A stretch of DNA of 64,000 bases from CAVZQN01 sp963837395. GTDB lineage: Bacteria; Acidobacteriota; HRBIN11; JAKEFK01. Positions 15,744 through 25,360 of the stretch are shown piece by piece. Both the position numbers and the translations under genes were made by a program. Within the stretch, counting starts at the first letter, position 1. Each line of letters starts with the position of its first letter. Below the pieces are notes generated by a model. It was given only the letters and a program-made list of their open reading frames with translations, was not told the origin of the DNA and did no database searches. The stretch is from the NCBI GenBank assembly GCA_963837395.1, contig CAWINI010000003.1, forward strand, positions 620,001-684,000, written 5' to 3'.

Positions 15744-18700
15744 ATGAAGCGGGTTTTTCATTTCTCAGCTAAAGCAATTAAGTTCATCGTAATTACTGTC
15801 TTCATTCTATTTATCGCTATAACCATTTTCTTAAACAGCAACTATTTCGATTCCTTCATCAAAAAGCAAATTGAAGAGCGCCTCGGAAAAGCGATCAATC
15901 GCAAAGTTACAGTAGATTCGGTTTCATTCAATCCATTTTTCCTGGACATTGAGCTAAAAAATTTTGCTATCGGTGGCGACGCAAAAAGTCCAACTGTCGA
16001 TTTCTTTCGAGCTCGTACCATCTACGCTAATTTTGAATGGCGGGCTGCGATCAGAAAAAAGGTACGACTTTCGGAAGTTTTGCTGGACAAGCCAGAAATC
16101 AATGTGATCTTCCACAAAGATGGTGGCAGCAATTGGCCGACCACTGCTCCGCGTAAAGACAAGAAAAAGGGAGGCCTGGATTTAATTATTTCAAAAGTTG
16201 ATTGCGATAATATGACAGTTATTGTTAATCAACAACGGATTCCGCTGAAATTTTCCGTAACTGACCTGGAAACATATGTGGAATACGATTACAAAGCTCA
16301 CAATTACGCCGCAACAACAAGTTTCAAAAATGGTTACTTAAAAATTCAGAACTTCGAGACTTTCAGATTCGATTTGAAATCCGAGTATCGGATCATCAGC
16401 GATCGCGTTGCTTTTGAGCGCCTGTTCATTCTTTCCAATCGTTCCAAATTCTACTTCGCAGGCGATATGTACAACTTGAAAGATCCGTTCTTTGATTTCC
16501 ACTTCCATTCACGCATCAACATCGATCAAGCAAAACAGATGTTTAGATTAGGACCCGAAATGTCAGGCTCTGGCAATTTCCGTGGCGTTTATAAAGGAAC
16601 ATTTGCGCGGTTCCGTTTGCAAGGTCATGGAGATTTCAAAAATTTCATTTTTTATTCTTTGCCAATTGATAGCGCAAATTTCGATCTCGATATGACCGAC
16701 AATTGGCTCAATGTGAATAATATCCGCGCATCGATGTTTGACGGCAGCTATACCGGCACTTTTGCAATCGCTCCACTAAAGGGAATTTCCATTTATAACG
16801 CAGATGCAAAATTTCAGAATTGGGATGGCAAAAGACTTGGTGATTTTATCCACATGAAAGATATGATCCTTCCGGTCAAAGGTTCAGGAACTGCAAAAAT
16901 TCGCTGGGATGAAAAAGGAGGAGTTAGAAATGGCAGCGGTAATATTGCATTTAAACTGGAACCATATTCAAGCGCTTCCTCAGATCTGGCCGCAGAAGCA
17001 GACGCCACTCATTTCCAAAATTCTTTGTATTCACGACCGTTCGTTCTGGCCGCGCGCAATGAAACATCCCTCCGTCTTGAAGGCGGCCAGCTGCGCGATA
17101 TTCAATCCCTATTAGAAACACCTTATACTCGCACAAACATTGAAGGAACAATCGATCTTTCCGGTAAAGCTGATTTATCGGTTCACTCCACAACAGAAAA
17201 AATTCCTGAAATTGATTTGTTATTTCATCATCTTGAATCTTATTTCGGAGGAAAACCTGCCAGACTTCAAGAATTTTGGGGTGTAAGCGGCAAGGCTGAG
17301 TTTCAAGGCCGTCTTGACGAAACGGTTTGGAGCCCATTCAAACCTCGCCTTACCGGAAATGTTCATGGCCGCGACACAACTTTCCATGGCGTGCACCTCG
17401 ATGATGTATATGGTGATGTTCAATTTTACGATCGGCTCATTGAAATTTTTGATTCCAGTATGAAAACTGATGGAGCGACCGGTCAATCGAAAGCGAAATT
17501 CTTCTTAGCTGATAAAAAAGCTGGCATTAATGATGATGCATTGGAATTGCAAGCCAGTGTGAAAAATTTTCCTGCGAAAGAAATCGCATCAGCCTTCTAT
17601 CTTACGCTGCCTATTGAAACGAATATTGATGCAAGCATCGTATTAAAAGGGCCATTCAGCGCAATTGAAGGAAACGCAGATTTTCAATCAAAGTCCGGTA
17701 AGTTTTATGGTGAACACTGGGACCGTGGCTCAGGCAAAGTTGTCTTCTTCCCGGATTCATTAGGGCTTCGCGACATTACAGTCTGGCTTGATGGCGGACA
17801 TGCAACTGCATCAGGCGACCTTGTGTTTGAAAGCTATGACTACAACATAGAATTTTCTGCGGAAAAGATTCCAATTGACAAATTGGCGATCTTGAAACGT
17901 GCAGATATTGAAATGAGCGGATTAGGATCTGGTTCTGGCAGCGGTAAAGGAACACTAATCCAACCGGAGTTGAACGGCGTATTTCAGTTTCAAGATTTGA
18001 AGTATCGCGGTGAACTTTACGGAGATGTGGACTCCAAAATCGAGTTGAAAGATTCGCGACTCTCCGTTGAAGCGGCTGGAACGGCACGCGGAATTAAAAG
18101 TTACGCAACTGCAGAATTACATCTCGATGGAGATTTGCCATTTAAAGCAAACGTGGATATCCAGAAATTTCCTCTGGAAATTATCACCAAGGCTTACATG
18201 CCGGACGTAGAAGGGCTTGCCGGAGTATTCGGTGGCAAATTCGAAATGTCAGGCAGATTAAAAATACCAAGCGTCGATCATCTTGCAGGCTCACTCGATT
18301 CAATTCAGATTGAATATGCCGGACTGGAATTCAAAGAAGCCCGCCCGTTGCAGGTCACTCTCAGCGATCAAGCTATTGAAATAAAGGACAGCCTGCTGTA
18401 TGGCCCTCATTCTTCGGTTGAATTAACGGGAAAGATTTATCCCAAGGAGCAATGGAGACTTGATTTGAATCTTTCATCAAATATCGATTTAGAAATCCTT
18501 TCCGAATTTGATAAGGAAATTACTGCAAGTGGTGTTTCAACTGCGCGCATTGCAATCAATGGAACACTGGAAGAGCCAGAATTAACAGGAGGCCTGGAAA
18601 TTGCGAACGGATTTTTCCGGCACTTTAGTTTTCCGAATTCACTAACGGAAATTAATGCGCTGGTAAGTTTCAATAACAAGAACATTACTTTGCAATCGCT

Positions 18701-19742
18701 TCAAGCCAACAGCAGCGGCGGTACTTTAACTGCCGGTGGTTCAGCAACATTAAAAGGCTACGGATTTCAAACGTATCGTTTCGATCTGTTTGCCCAAAAA
18801 ATTCGAGTTCATTTTCCGGAAGGTTTGCGCAGTACCGTCAATGCTGAACTTCATCTTCAAAGTCAGGGCGACGCAAGTTACATGGTTGGCGATATTGACG
18901 TTCAACAAGGTGTTTACGTCAAGTCGTTTGAGGAAACTCCTAATTTATTTACCTATGCACGAGTTCCTACATTTGCAGGGTTGCCAGGCGCGGTCGCTGC
19001 AAAAAATCCAATTCAATTAAACATCCACATTCATTCTGATGAAGGCTTACAAGTTAGAAATAATTTCGCCAACATAGTAAGCTCCGCTGATTTGAATTTG
19101 ATCGGAAATCTGGATAATCCAGTTCTAGTTGGCAGGATGGATGTTAAGAAAGGAACAATCACATTCCGAGAGCGTGAATACAAAGTGACACGCGGAAGCA
19201 TTGACTTTCAAAATCCGTATCGCACAGAAGCTCAGATGTCTTTCGTTGCTGAAACGCACATTCGTGAATACAACATTACGCTTTCCTTTAACGGAACATT
19301 CGATCGCATTTATCACGAAATCAGTTCAGATCCACCGTTACCTGTTGATGATATTTATGCTCTGCTTGGTAGCGGATATATCGGAAATTCTGTGCAAGAT
19401 ACTGCCGCGTTAATCGTTGGCCAACAAATTTCCGACTTTATCGCAAGCCCAATCACTTCTCCGTTGGAGCGCGAATTCAAGCGGGTTTTTGGTCTGCAAC
19501 GATTTTCAATCGATCCGGTATACGTTCAACATGGGTCCCAACAAGACGCCGCTGCGCGAATCACATTAGCAAAAGATATTTCTTCCGATTTTTCAGTCAC
19601 ATACTCCACGAATGTTTTTACGGTGGCCGAGGAAATCATTTTGCTCCAGTATCATTTAACTGACGAAATTCAAGTTACTGCCTACAAAGATGAGCGACCA
19701 CGTTATGGAATGGATTTCCTTGTTACTAAAACCTTCGAATAG
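15744..19742 (+). CDS. tamB: TamB-like translocation/assembly protein (AsmA/DUF490 family)
   Basis: The 1332-residue protein has one N-terminal membrane anchor (about 12-31), an AsmA-like start (IEERLGKAINRKVTVDSVSF) and then a very long beta-rich body, the layout of bridge-like lipid-transfer proteins of the inner membrane. The C-terminal 300 residues match the TamB domain, with the RGSIDFQNPY, EISSDPPLPVDDIYALLGSGY and DISSDFSVTYSTN features. TamB proteins span the periplasm and take part in phospholipid transport and outer-membrane protein insertion with an Omp85 partner. That partner follows directly here. It is the first gene of a three-gene operon. Confidence 0.88.
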   Translation: MKRVFHFSAKAIKFIVITVFILFIAITIFLNSNYFDSFIKKQIEERLGKAINRKVTVDSVSFNPFFLDIELKNFAIGGDAKSPTVDFFRARTIYANFEWRAAIRKKVRLSEVLLDKPEINVIFHKDGGSNWPTTAPRKDKKKGGLDLIISKVDCDNMTVIVNQQRIPLKFSVTDLETYVEYDYKAHNYAATTSFKNGYLKIQNFETFRFDLKSEYRIISDRVAFERLFILSNRSKFYFAGDMYNLKDPFFDFHFHSRINIDQAKQMFRLGPEMSGSGNFRGVYKGTFARFRLQGHGDFKNFIFYSLPIDSANFDLDMTDNWLNVNNIRASMFDGSYTGTFAIAPLKGISIYNADAKFQNWDGKRLGDFIHMKDMILPVKGSGTAKIRWDEKGGVRNGSGNIAFKLEPYSSASSDLAAEADATHFQNSLYSRPFVLAARNETSLRLEGGQLRDIQSLLETPYTRTNIEGTIDLSGKADLSVHSTTEKIPEIDLLFHHLESYFGGKPARLQEFWGVSGKAEFQGRLDETVWSPFKPRLTGNVHGRDTTFHGVHLDDVYGDVQFYDRLIEIFDSSMKTDGATGQSKAKFFLADKKAGINDDALELQASVKNFPAKEIASAFYLTLPIETNIDASIVLKGPFSAIEGNADFQSKSGKFYGEHWDRGSGKVVFFPDSLGLRDITVWLDGGHATASGDLVFESYDYNIEFSAEKIPIDKLAILKRADIEMSGLGSGSGSGKGTLIQPELNGVFQFQDLKYRGELYGDVDSKIELKDSRLSVEAAGTARGIKSYATAELHLDGDLPFKANVDIQKFPLEIITKAYMPDVEGLAGVFGGKFEMSGRLKIPSVDHLAGSLDSIQIEYAGLEFKEARPLQVTLSDQAIEIKDSLLYGPHSSVELTGKIYPKEQWRLDLNLSSNIDLEILSEFDKEITASGVSTARIAINGTLEEPELTGGLEIANGFFRHFSFPNSLTEINALVSFNNKNITLQSLQANSSGGTLTAGGSATLKGYGFQTYRFDLFAQKIRVHFPEGLRSTVNAELHLQSQGDASYMVGDIDVQQGVYVKSFEETPNLFTYARVPTFAGLPGAVAAKNPIQLNIHIHSDEGLQVRNNFANIVSSADLNLIGNLDNPVLVGRMDVKKGTITFREREYKVTRGSIDFQNPYRTEAQMSFVAETHIREYNITLSFNGTFDRIYHEISSDPPLPVDDIYALLGSGYIGNSVQDTAALIVGQQISDFIASPITSPLEREFKRVFGLQRFSIDPVYVQHGSQQDAAARITLAKDISSDFSVTYSTNVFTVAEEIILLQYHLTDEIQVTAYKDERPRYGMDFLVTKTFE

Positions 19743-19746
19743 GAAG

Positions 19747-22518
19747 ATGCTTTTAGCGATCGCATCGCTCATCCTTTTAATTGCATTTTTCAGCAATGCA
19801 AAATCTTTTGCTCAGGATGTACTTGCTGAATTCCAATACATGAAAGTCGGTGATGTTAACATCGAAGCCGATGGGCCAGTTGATGCGGCTCAGTTGTTAG
19901 ATTTAATTGAAATTACGCCAAACGTAGACATAGTTACTACCTCCAAAATCCGTAAATCGATTGAACTTTTGTATGCCACGGGAAATTTTTCGAACATCAT
20001 CGTGCATGCAGAAAAACAAAACGACCGTGCCAAGCTTACTTTTGTTTTGAAATTAATCTACCGCTTTGAATCAATCAAAGTGACCGGGAAACACGGCCCG
20101 CCATATGGAAAAATCCGCAAGGGTTTAAAGCTTCGAAAATATGAGCCTTACCTCCCTGAAAAAGTTTTGAAAGGAAGAGAAGAACTGCTTGATAAGCTTA
20201 AAGAGAATGGATATCCGCAAGCACACATAACACCAGACGTCCTTTTGTTCCGCGATACAAAGAGAGCGGAAGTTACATATGTAATCGATCCCGGCCCTGT
20301 TTCTTATGTAGGAAAACTGTTTTTTTCGGGAGCCCCGCATTTCTCTTATCAAGAGCTGGCATCGCGTATGAAATCCACACCTGGACGCCGTTTCAAGCCT
20401 CAACAACTCAATCGAGATCTTGAACGGATCGAAGATTTATATGACAAGAATGGCTACCTTGAACATGAAATTAAATTACAAAAACAGGAATTGGATTCCA
20501 CAAATCGTGTGAATCTTGAAATTAAAATTAACGCAGGAAGACTTGTTGCTTTAGAGATCGAGGGTTTCAAATTGTCCGAAGATGAAATTGACGAAGCACT
20601 TCCAATTCGATCGGAACATAGTTATCACGATGACACTCTGGAAGAAGGAAGGCGGAATTTAATTCAGTTCCTTCAACGAAAAGGCTACTACGACGCGGAT
20701 GTTATCTACAAAAAAATCATCACCAATGAAAATATTGTAGTTCGGTACGTTATTACTCCTGAAAAAAAATACGGAGTCGATCACATTTCAATCAGCGGAA
20801 ATCAACATCTTTCGCGAGAAACAATTCTTGACTTGATTATAACGCGTGAAAGCGGATTTCGTTCGAAACCGCTCGTGCAAAGAGATTTTGAAGCAGATCA
20901 AGAGAAAATCATTTCTGCATACAAGGAGGACGGATTTCTATTTGCGCGAATCGTCAAAAGTGATGTCATCAAACATCCTGAAGGCAAGATTGATATTGAC
21001 ATTGCGATTGATGAGGGACCGCAGGTTGCACTTTCTGAATATCGTTTTCACGGTAATGAAATTATTTCAACGGATGAATTAACTTCAAAACTTTCGCAGA
21101 AAGTTGGACAACCAATCAGTCAATCAAAATTAAAAAATGATTCGCGCTATGTTGTTTCGATTTATTCGGAACGCGGCTATCCAAAAATGCAATTAGAAAA
21201 CAAACTGTTGCTTTCTCGTGATCACACCAGGGCAGTGATTGAGTATCAGATCAATGAAGGAGAGCAAGTTTTTGTTGACCGGGTTGTAATCAGCGGCAAT
21301 TATCGAACCAAAAGAAAAATTATTGAGGAAACGTTGCTTTTTGGAGAAGATGATCCACTCAGTCTTCGAAAGATCGCTGCAAGCCAGAGCAAGTTATATG
21401 GCCTGGAAATCTTTGATCGAGTGGACATTGAAATTCCGAGACCGGATAACCTTATTCCACACCAACCGGTAACAATCAAATTGACCGAAGCAAAGCCTTA
21501 CACTGTGACTTATGGAATAGGTTACGATTCGTACAATTATGTGAATGGCGTATTATCGATTTCGAATCGCAACTGGCTTGGAACAGATCGCGTTCTTTCG
21601 CTCCGAACACGTGGCGGAGTTAAAGAATACCAGGGCTTGATCACGCTGGAAGATCCTCATTTGTTTAAAGACAATCCATCAACAATCACAGCCGTTATTG
21701 AAAACCAATCGCCACGAAATTCTTTTTCTTACTTCCGTTACGCAACAACGTTTTCATTAGAGAAAAAGTTATCGCGAGCCACCATCACCCTGGAACCTGG
21801 CGAAAAAGTACCACCTCTCAGTTCTTTGTTTTTTGGATATGGATTTGAACACATTGATACAACAGGTACTCCGGAACTTACTCCACAAAACCGGCAATTT
21901 CTGGATATTCACATTTCCTACTTAAACGCATCTTATGTCCGGGATTCGCGAGACAATCAGATTGATCCATATCGCGGAACTTTTTTCAGCACCAGTGCAG
22001 AATGGGCTACCAGTTACCTGGGATCCCAAACCGATTTCTTGAAAACATTTTATCAACTTCAACATTTCATCCCTGTGCAAAAAACCTCTGTAATTGCAAC
22101 ATCACTTCGATTGGGTTTAGCAAAAGGGTTTCGTGATACTGTTGAACTCCCTTTACAACGACGTTTTTTTGCAGGCGGCGGAAGAACAATTCGTGGATTC
22201 GAACTTGATACCGCAGGACCATTGGATGAAAATGGTGAACCGCTGGGTGGAAATGCTGTATTTGTCATGAATTTGGAATATCGTTTTCCAGTTGTGTCAT
22301 CGTTTGGCGCAGTTGTTTTCTTTGACTACGGTTCGGCATTTGAATTAGTGGAAGATATGAGTTTCAGTGGAATGAGGGAAACTGCAGGATTGGGAATAAG
22401 ATATCATACGCCGATTGGACCACTTACTCTTGATTGGGGATATAAATTAGACAGGAGATTTGAGCCGATTCGGGAAAGCCCATCGGAATTCTTTCTGTCT
22501 GTAGGTCATGCGTTTTAA
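19747..22518 (+). CDS. Omp85-family outer membrane protein (BamA/TamA-like) with about seven POTRA domains
   Basis: A signal peptide (MLLAIASLILLIAFFSNAK) is followed by about seven POTRA units, recognised by repeated 'NGY/KGYY' helices and closing 'V-x-x-I-x-x-G/E' strands, up to about residue 590. A 16-stranded barrel domain ends with the surface-antigen pattern FFAGGGRTIRGFE, where RGF is the lid-lock motif, and the terminal aromatic residue F. TamA has three POTRAs and BamA five, so this is a longer form. The ATG at 19747 starts four bases after the tamB stop; ATGs at 19690 and 19705 inside tamB are alternatives. Linkage to tamB suggests a TamA-like role, but it could be the cell's BamA. 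Confidence 0.88.
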   Translation: MLLAIASLILLIAFFSNAKSFAQDVLAEFQYMKVGDVNIEADGPVDAAQLLDLIEITPNVDIVTTSKIRKSIELLYATGNFSNIIVHAEKQNDRAKLTFVLKLIYRFESIKVTGKHGPPYGKIRKGLKLRKYEPYLPEKVLKGREELLDKLKENGYPQAHITPDVLLFRDTKRAEVTYVIDPGPVSYVGKLFFSGAPHFSYQELASRMKSTPGRRFKPQQLNRDLERIEDLYDKNGYLEHEIKLQKQELDSTNRVNLEIKINAGRLVALEIEGFKLSEDEIDEALPIRSEHSYHDDTLEEGRRNLIQFLQRKGYYDADVIYKKIITNENIVVRYVITPEKKYGVDHISISGNQHLSRETILDLIITRESGFRSKPLVQRDFEADQEKIISAYKEDGFLFARIVKSDVIKHPEGKIDIDIAIDEGPQVALSEYRFHGNEIISTDELTSKLSQKVGQPISQSKLKNDSRYVVSIYSERGYPKMQLENKLLLSRDHTRAVIEYQINEGEQVFVDRVVISGNYRTKRKIIEETLLFGEDDPLSLRKIAASQSKLYGLEIFDRVDIEIPRPDNLIPHQPVTIKLTEAKPYTVTYGIGYDSYNYVNGVLSISNRNWLGTDRVLSLRTRGGVKEYQGLITLEDPHLFKDNPSTITAVIENQSPRNSFSYFRYATTFSLEKKLSRATITLEPGEKVPPLSSLFFGYGFEHIDTTGTPELTPQNRQFLDIHISYLNASYVRDSRDNQIDPYRGTFFSTSAEWATSYLGSQTDFLKTFYQLQHFIPVQKTSVIATSLRLGLAKGFRDTVELPLQRRFFAGGGRTIRGFELDTAGPLDENGEPLGGNAVFVMNLEYRFPVVSSFGAVVFFDYGSAFELVEDMSFSGMRETAGLGIRYHTPIGPLTLDWGYKLDRRFEPIRESPSEFFLSVGHAF

Positions 22519-23131
22519 TCTTGCTCTCTTCATCTTAACTTTGATATTGCCTTTTCCATTTTTGACTCATTCAGCAATCATTGATCGAATTGCCGCTATC
22601 GTAAACGATGATGTCATTACTGAAAGTGAAGTTACTGCGATCCAAAAATTGGGATTGGATATTTCCGGACTTCCAAAAGCTGAAAATACTTTGATGGGCC
22701 GCATTCATCAACATCTTGTGCTGCAGCAGATTCAACGACAACCACCACCAACTGTTACGCCTGAAATGCTACGAGACATAGTTGATTCATTCACCAGAGA
22801 ACATGGTGGCACTGAAGAACTTCTGGTGTTCTTGAATTCTATCGGAATGAATTATGAAGATTTTGAAAATGAAGTTCGTGAGCAATTAAGCATTCGTGAA
22901 TTTATAAATTTGCGATTCCGTCCGTTTGTAAACGTTCAGATTGAAGAAGCGGAAAAATATTATAGCGAAGTGTATAAACCGGAACTTGAAAATGAAGGAA
23001 AAACGGTGCCATCTTTCGCTGAAAGTTTCGAAACTATCCAATCCAATCTAGCTGCTTCGCGTGTTCTGGAGCGAACGAAAGAATGGCTGGATGAGCTTAA
23101 AAAAGATGCCTCAATTTACATAAAGGAATGA
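22508..23131 (+). CDS. SurA-like periplasmic chaperone (N-terminal domain only)
   Basis: A 207-residue protein with a signal peptide (MRFNLALFILTLILPFPFLT) and the SurA_N hallmark IIDRIAAIVNDDVITESEV. The rest is the helical chaperone core. No parvulin PPIase domain is present, so it resembles the chaperone part of SurA alone. It overlaps the Omp85 gene by 11 bases, implying coupled translation, and completes a likely outer-membrane biogenesis operon: lipid/OMP bridge, barrel and chaperone. Confidence 0.85.
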   Translation: MRFNLALFILTLILPFPFLTHSAIIDRIAAIVNDDVITESEVTAIQKLGLDISGLPKAENTLMGRIHQHLVLQQIQRQPPPTVTPEMLRDIVDSFTREHGGTEELLVFLNSIGMNYEDFENEVREQLSIREFINLRFRPFVNVQIEEAEKYYSEVYKPELENEGKTVPSFAESFETIQSNLAASRVLERTKEWLDELKKDASIYIKE

Positions 23132-23149
23132 ACCACAAAGGCACAAATT

Positions 23150-23494
23150 TTACTGCAGTAGTTGGAGGGCGTTTTGCTGATCAGAGGCAATCAAGAAATA
23201 TTCTTCGAGGCCTGACATGCGAAGCACCGAACGAACACGGTCGGTCAGCCCCGCTAAAACGATCTTTCCACCTTTGTTTACGATATCAAAACGAGTTTTG
23301 ATTAGCAGTCCAACGCCTTGACTGTCGATCGCTTCCGCATTTTGCAAATCAAGGATGAGATTTACGGCATTGCCCTTTGATATGGATTCTAATTCGTTCT
23401 CCAGAGGTTGATAGTTGGTGGTAATGATCCGTCCCTTTACAACAATCAGGACAATATTTTGATTTTGATCGACAAGTTTAAGTTCAATTTCCAT
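23150..23494 (-). CDS. STAS-domain anti-sigma factor antagonist (SpoIIAA/RsbV-like)
   Basis: The 114 residues form a single STAS domain. The phosphorylatable serine lies in AEAIDSQGVGLL, the DSxGxG motif of anti-anti-sigma factors, and the C-terminal half has IVLAGLTDRVRSVL. Such proteins are switched by phosphorylation from an RsbW/SpoIIAB-type kinase; none is encoded in the window. It follows etfA by 17 bases at the tail of the minus-strand operon. Confidence 0.9.
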   Translation of the reverse strand: MEIELKLVDQNQNIVLIVVKGRIITTNYQPLENELESISKGNAVNLILDLQNAEAIDSQGVGLLIKTRFDIVNKGGKIVLAGLTDRVRSVLRMSGLEEYFLIASDQQNALQLLQ

Positions 23495-23511
23495 CTCAGC
23501 CGCTAAACCGC

Positions 23512-24498
23512 CTATTGATTCTCGCTTTTTAGCTTTTTAATTTCCTCAGTTAATGCCGGAAGAACCTGAAATACATCACCAACGATTCCATAATTCGCAA
23601 GTTTGAAGATTGGAGCATCCGGATCTTTATTGATTGCAACAATGTATTTAGAAGAAGACATTCCTGCCAGATGCTGAATCGCACCTGAAATGCCACACGC
23701 AATATACAAAGTCGGTGAAACAACTTTGCCTGTCTGGCCAACTTGAAGCTGATGATCAACCCAACCTGCATCGACAATTGCTCGTGACGCACCAACAGCA
23801 GCATTCAACACACTTGCGAGTTCATTCACCAGATGAAAATTTTCTGGACCTTTCAGTCCTCTTCCGCCTGAAACAATGATTTCTGCTTCCGTTAATTCAA
23901 CAGTATCGCTTACTGTTTTGTGCATCTCTTTCACTGTTGCATGAATCTGATCAACGGTAACGCCAGTCTCTAACTTCGCTACTTCCCGTTTTGCTGACGA
24001 ATCAGGAGTCGCAGCCCCAAATACATTAGGACGTAACGATATGAAAATTGGCTTATCACCTTTTGGCTGAACTTCCGCATATGCTTTTCCGGAATAAACA
24101 GGACGCCGTCCTTTGATTACATCGTTCCATTCGAGTCCTACAATATCGGCAATCACACTCGTTTGAAATTTTGCAGCAGTTCTTGCCGCAACTTCTTTCC
24201 CCATTGAGGTGGCAGAAACAAAAACAACTTTTGCATTTTCTTGCTTTACTGCTGCCGCTAACGCCGCGGAATAAGCTTCCGCTGAGTAGGAAGCGAACAC
24301 CGGATCATCGGCAACCAGCACACGGTCCGGTTTGTATCCTGAAACTCTTTGAACCGCATCCTGCGCGGGGGAGCCTACAATAACCGCGGATACCTTCATC
24401 CCTTTTTGATCACCCCAGCGGCGAGCTTCGGAAAGCGCTTCAACCGAAGCTTTCTTGGCCTGACCTTCACGCACTTCAATAAATGTTACTATAGACAT
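23512..24498 (-). CDS. etfA: Electron transfer flavoprotein alpha subunit
   Basis: 328 residues, the usual length. The FAD domain is at the C-terminus with LQVGQTGKVVSPTLYIA, ACGISGAIQHLAGM and INKDPDAPIF, all EtfA signatures. It pairs with EtfB (10 bases upstream) to carry electrons from acyl-CoA or other dehydrogenases to the quinone pool. No ETF-quinone oxidoreductase gene is next to it. Link with the fatty-acid operon upstream suggests a role in acyl-CoA metabolism; that is inference. Confidence 0.95.
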   Translation of the reverse strand: MSIVTFIEVREGQAKKASVEALSEARRWGDQKGMKVSAVIVGSPAQDAVQRVSGYKPDRVLVADDPVFASYSAEAYSAALAAAVKQENAKVVFVSATSMGKEVAARTAAKFQTSVIADIVGLEWNDVIKGRRPVYSGKAYAEVQPKGDKPIFISLRPNVFGAATPDSSAKREVAKLETGVTVDQIHATVKEMHKTVSDTVELTEAEIIVSGGRGLKGPENFHLVNELASVLNAAVGASRAIVDAGWVDHQLQVGQTGKVVSPTLYIACGISGAIQHLAGMSSSKYIVAINKDPDAPIFKLANYGIVGDVFQVLPALTEEIKKLKSENQ

Positions 24499-24508
24499 AG
24501 TATTACTC

Positions 24509-25288
24509 CTATAGTACCTTCGCTTCGTTATGCAGAAGGTTGACCAATTCTTTTGCCGCGTCCTTCGGATCTCCGGTCAGGATCTTCCCGGCTTTTCGTT
24601 CGGGTGGCAGTGACATGCTATTTACCACGACCGTCGATTCCACATCAGCGGCATCCATGCCCAGAGATGCAAGGTTGGCCGATTCGATCGTTTTCTTCTT
24701 TGCAGCCATAATTCCCTTCAAGCTCGGGTAACGCGGCTCATTTAATCCTTTTTCCGCAGCAAGAACTACTGGCAATGAAGATTCCACCACTTCCGTTGCG
24801 CCTTCAATTTCACGATGAGCGGTGACCTTGCCATCACTCACTTCCAGTTTTGCAATTTGTGTGACTTCAGGAAGACCTAATATTTCTGCAACCATTGAAG
24901 GCACCTGGGATTGATCCATACCGACGCCCATTTTTCCAAAAAATAAAATATCGTGTGGGCGTGACTTTGCTACCGCCGCAAGCACATGTGCTGTCGCAAA
25001 TGCATCGATACCTTCAAGGGCAGGATCATTTACGTGCACCGCTTCATCCGCTCCCATCGCCAGCGCATTTCTTAGTGATGCAGAAACTCGTTCTGGTCCC
25101 GTACTAACAACTGTAACCTTGCCTGCTCCGCGCGCTTCTTTAATTTTTAGTGCTTCTTCCAGCGCATATTCATCGTACGGCGAAATGATCCAGGTAATAT
25201 CCGCTTCATCAATAGTTTTTGCACCAGTACCGATTTTGATTCGGGTCGTTGTATCGGGAACTTGTTTTATGAAGACAATGATGTTCAT
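24509..25288 (-). CDS. etfB: Electron transfer flavoprotein beta subunit
   Basis: 259 residues with family features: MNIIVFIKQVPDTTTRIKIG, DEYALEEALKIKEA, and the AMP-binding region PEVTQIAKLEV with EIEGATEVVESSLPVVL. It forms the AMP-containing subunit of the ETF heterodimer. It lies 72 bases after fabF, with a family G repeat in the gap. Confidence 0.95.
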   Translation of the reverse strand: MNIIVFIKQVPDTTTRIKIGTGAKTIDEADITWIISPYDEYALEEALKIKEARGAGKVTVVSTGPERVSASLRNALAMGADEAVHVNDPALEGIDAFATAHVLAAVAKSRPHDILFFGKMGVGMDQSQVPSMVAEILGLPEVTQIAKLEVSDGKVTAHREIEGATEVVESSLPVVLAAEKGLNEPRYPSLKGIMAAKKKTIESANLASLGMDAADVESTVVVNSMSLPPERKAGKILTGDPKDAAKELVNLLHNEAKVL

Positions 25289-25304
25289 TTGACTTTTCCT
25301 TATT

Positions 25305-25352
25305 CGCAGGCTAAAAGCCTGCGGCCCGTAATGCCCGCCCAGGCGGACGCTC
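25305..25352. repeat. Intergenic repeat, family G (GCAGGCTAAAAGCCTGC type)
   Basis: CGCAGGCT-AAA-AGCCTGCG is a perfect eight-base stem (25305-25323), followed by a GC-rich stretch with GCCCGCCCAGGCGGACGC. Related copies are at 33770-33853 and 45370-45413. It sits between fabF and etfB. Confidence 0.75.
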
Positions 25353-25360
25353 CCTAATCG

